This document shows, piece by piece, positions 6,790 through 7,938 of a stretch of DNA of 7,938 nt. The translations under genes and the position numbers were made by a program. The notes beneath the pieces are model-generated. The model was given only the letters and a program-made list of their open reading frames with translations, searched no databases and had not been told where the DNA came from. This DNA comes from Chitinophagaceae bacterium (lineage in GTDB: Bacteria; Bacteroidota; Bacteroidia; Chitinophagales; Chitinophagaceae): positions 1-7,938 of the forward strand of contig CANKNL010000140.1 in the NCBI GenBank assembly GCA_947483345.1, read 5' to 3'. Position 1 is the first letter of the stretch, and every line of letters starts with the position of its first letter.

Positions 6790-7095
6790 TTGAAAAAAAT
6801 AATTTCCATATTTTTTGTCTTTATTTTTATGCTGCAGGCGCTGCCGGTAATGCATTGGGTATACGGGCCTGATCAAACTAGTTTTTCCTTTGAAATGACC
6901 AATGAAAAGGATACAAAAGAAAAAGAGGATACTCAAAAGGAAAAGGATAGTAAAGAAAACATCATACCTATTAAGCCTTTTTATAATAAACATCTAGCAT
7001 ACCGATTTACCCGGCTTGTTTTACTTCCTTCAGAAAATGCAATCGTTTTGCATCATGCCGATATTAATACCCCTCCGCCGGATATTAACGGTTAA
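6790..7095 (+). CDS. Small secreted or membrane-anchored protein with a charged linker, function unknown
   Basis: I do not recognise this gene. From TTG 6790 it encodes 101 residues starting MKKIIS, a classic signal-peptide n-region followed by a Phe/Ile-rich core (residues 4-20). No clear cleavage site or lipobox is seen, so the segment may be cleaved after about residue 17 or may remain as a membrane anchor. Residues 38-57 form a highly charged block, 14 of 20 being Lys, Glu or Asp, probably a flexible linker or coiled segment. The C-terminal part has HLAYRFTRLVLLP (68-80) and ends with HHADINTPPPD (88-98). A proline-rich tail of this kind is, from memory, found in other small Bacteroidota exported proteins. 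The longer form starting at GTG 6784 is unlikely because the promoter -7 box overlaps it. The promoter, signal sequence and plausible composition argue for a real gene. The SulP gene follows after 130 bases, but a functional link is only a guess. Confidence 0.65.
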   Translation: MKKIISIFFVFIFMLQALPVMHWVYGPDQTSFSFEMTNEKDTKEKEDTQKEKDSKENIIPIKPFYNKHLAYRFTRLVLLPSENAIVLHHADINTPPPDING

Positions 7096-7225
7096 CACAA
7101 TTACTCTCTTATTTAAATATCTCTGTAAATAATCTCAATCGGGGCCAGCCTGATGATATAACTGCATAGCACTGTTACTAATTAAGCATTGTTTACTGAA
7201 TATTAATATCAATTAAATTTATTTT
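7096..7225. other. Intergenic spacer before the SulP gene
   Basis: This 130-base A/T-rich spacer contains no open frame of note and no strong hairpin with a T-run. A degenerate -7-like box, TAAATTTA (7214-7221), ends only 4 bases before the SulP ATG, with TTG (7189-7191) upstream at 22 bases. If functional, it would make a leaderless or nearly leaderless message. The match is too weak to call a promoter. Confidence 0.4.
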
Positions 7226-7938
7226 ATGAATAAAAATTTATTCGCCTTTTGGCGGCAGGACCTTCCTGCAAGTATTGTCGTATTTTTTGTAGCAGTCCCG
7301 TTGTGTCTTGGAATCGCATTAGCATCAGGCGCCCCCTTATTTGCCGGCATAATAGCAGGTATAATCGGAGGTATTGTTGTTGGTATTGCCAGCGGCTCTC
7401 CGCTTGGCGTTAGTGGTCCGGCGGCAGGCCTGGCCGTAATTGTTTTAACATCTATTGCCACACTGGGTTCGTGGCCTGCATTTTTATTAGCTGTTGTAAT
7501 AGCCGGCTTTATTCAACTTATACTCGGCTTTGCCAAGGCCGGTTTTATTGCTTATTTCTTTCCTTCGTCGGTTATTAAAGGAATGCTTACCGGTATCGGG
7601 CTTCTCATTATCTTAAAACAAATACCACATGCCTTAGGCTGGGATAAAGACCTGGAAGGAGATGATGCATTTTTACAGGCCGACGGACAAAATACGTTTT
7701 CTGAAATTGCAAAGGCACTGGATTTTATCACACCCGGAGCAGTATTAATAGCGGCCATATCATTAGCTATTCTGATATTATGGGATACTGTATTAACAAA
7801 AAAACATAAAATTTTTCAGTTGATACAGGGGCCCATTGTGGTTGTAGTTCTTGGTATAGTAATGAATTATTTGTTTAAAGCCGGAACATTAAATTTTAGT
7901 TTAGCCGATGACCAGGTAGTTAGGCTGCCGGTTGCAAA
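7226..7938 (+). CDS. SulP family inorganic anion transporter, 3'-truncated by window edge
   Basis: This is an inner-membrane carrier of the SulP/SLC26 family, which move sulfate, bicarbonate or other anions. The ATG at 7226 opens a frame without stop to the right edge, giving 237 residues of a protein that in this family usually exceeds 500. The N-terminus is cytoplasmic and short. Hydrophobic segments lie at about 13-33, 36-56, 64-80, 85-103, 108-131, 169-188 and 202-217. VPLCLGIALASGAPLFAGI (24-42) and SGSPLGVSGPAAGL (56-69) are hallmark sequences of TM1 to TM3; the SGPAAG stretch lies at the half-helix that helps form the anion site. FFPSSVIKGMLTGIG (111-125) and LKQIPHALG (130-138) match the Bacteroidota branch often found beside carbonic anhydrase, which suggests bicarbonate as a substrate. 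The rest of the membrane domain and any C-terminal STAS or carbonic-anhydrase domain lie outside. The transported ion cannot be fixed from this sequence. Confidence 0.93.
   Translation, partial: MNKNLFAFWRQDLPASIVVFFVAVPLCLGIALASGAPLFAGIIAGIIGGIVVGIASGSPLGVSGPAAGLAVIVLTSIATLGSWPAFLLAVVIAGFIQLILGFAKAGFIAYFFPSSVIKGMLTGIGLLIILKQIPHALGWDKDLEGDDAFLQADGQNTFSEIAKALDFITPGAVLIAAISLAILILWDTVLTKKHKIFQLIQGPIVVVVLGIVMNYLFKAGTLNFSLADDQVVRLPVA

Noticed and set aside
6766..6993. 75-residue minus-strand frame opposite the small secreted-protein gene
   Set aside because: Its Phe/Ile-rich content is the complement of the Lys/Glu codons of the plus-strand gene, and no minus-strand promoter precedes it. The plus-strand gene has an exact promoter and a signal sequence.
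7219..7758. Two minus-strand open frames (7219-7461 and 7552-7758) at the right end
   Set aside because: Both are antisense to the SulP gene, which is uninterrupted from 7226 to the edge and clearly homologous to a known family.
1..7938. CRISPR arrays, insertion sequences, tRNA or rRNA genes, prophage or defence genes
   Set aside because: No direct repeats with spacers, transposase-like frames, tRNA-like folds or phage motifs were found on either strand by reading. The genes present are chromosomal housekeeping and envelope types.

Overview
The window looks like an ordinary chromosomal segment of a Bacteroidota bacterium, most likely a member of the Chitinophagaceae or a close relative. It is AT-rich. 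Three genes are preceded by exact or near-exact copies of the Bacteroidota promoter (-7 box TAnnTTTG, usually with a TTTG/TTG element about 19-23 bases upstream). Start codons have A/T-rich leaders without Shine-Dalgarno sequences. The protein set (two-domain SurA-like PPIase, GH3-family enzyme, short SCQKE-type lipoprotein, SulP carrier) also fits this phylum. The family-level placement is inference.

Layout from left to right. (1) The 3' part of a periplasmic SurA-like peptidylprolyl isomerase gene (+), whose start lies outside the window. (2) Convergent with it and only 8 bases away, metF (-), encoding methylenetetrahydrofolate reductase with its own promoter. (3) Upstream of metF on the same strand, a 207-residue lipoprotein of unknown function (-). 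(4) A divergent intergenic region of about 185 bases. (5) A rightward run: lptB (ATPase of the LPS export machine, TTG start), a GH3-family adenylate-forming enzyme 20 bases downstream, and a FabG-type 3-oxoacyl-ACP reductase 38 bases further on. (6) A small secreted or membrane-anchored protein with a highly charged middle. Its promoter -7 box overlaps the longest-ORF GTG start, so the real start is probably the TTG six bases later on a nearly leaderless message. (7) The 5' part of a SulP-family anion transporter, cut by the right edge.

Several genes concern the cell envelope: the PPIase acts on outer-membrane protein folding, LptB drives LPS export, and the lipoprotein is envelope-located. 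FabG belongs to fatty-acid synthesis, which feeds lipid A and phospholipids. GH3 is the genuinely unexplained enzyme. It has all three adenylation motifs, and its place between lptB and fabG suggests, without proving, an acyl-activating role linked to the envelope or lipids.

I saw no tRNA, rRNA, CRISPR array, insertion sequence, prophage gene or obvious horizontally acquired block. The most rewarding points are the lptB-GH3-fabG arrangement, the small charged secreted protein with its overlapping promoter and start, and the His-to-Gln change in the second parvulin domain.
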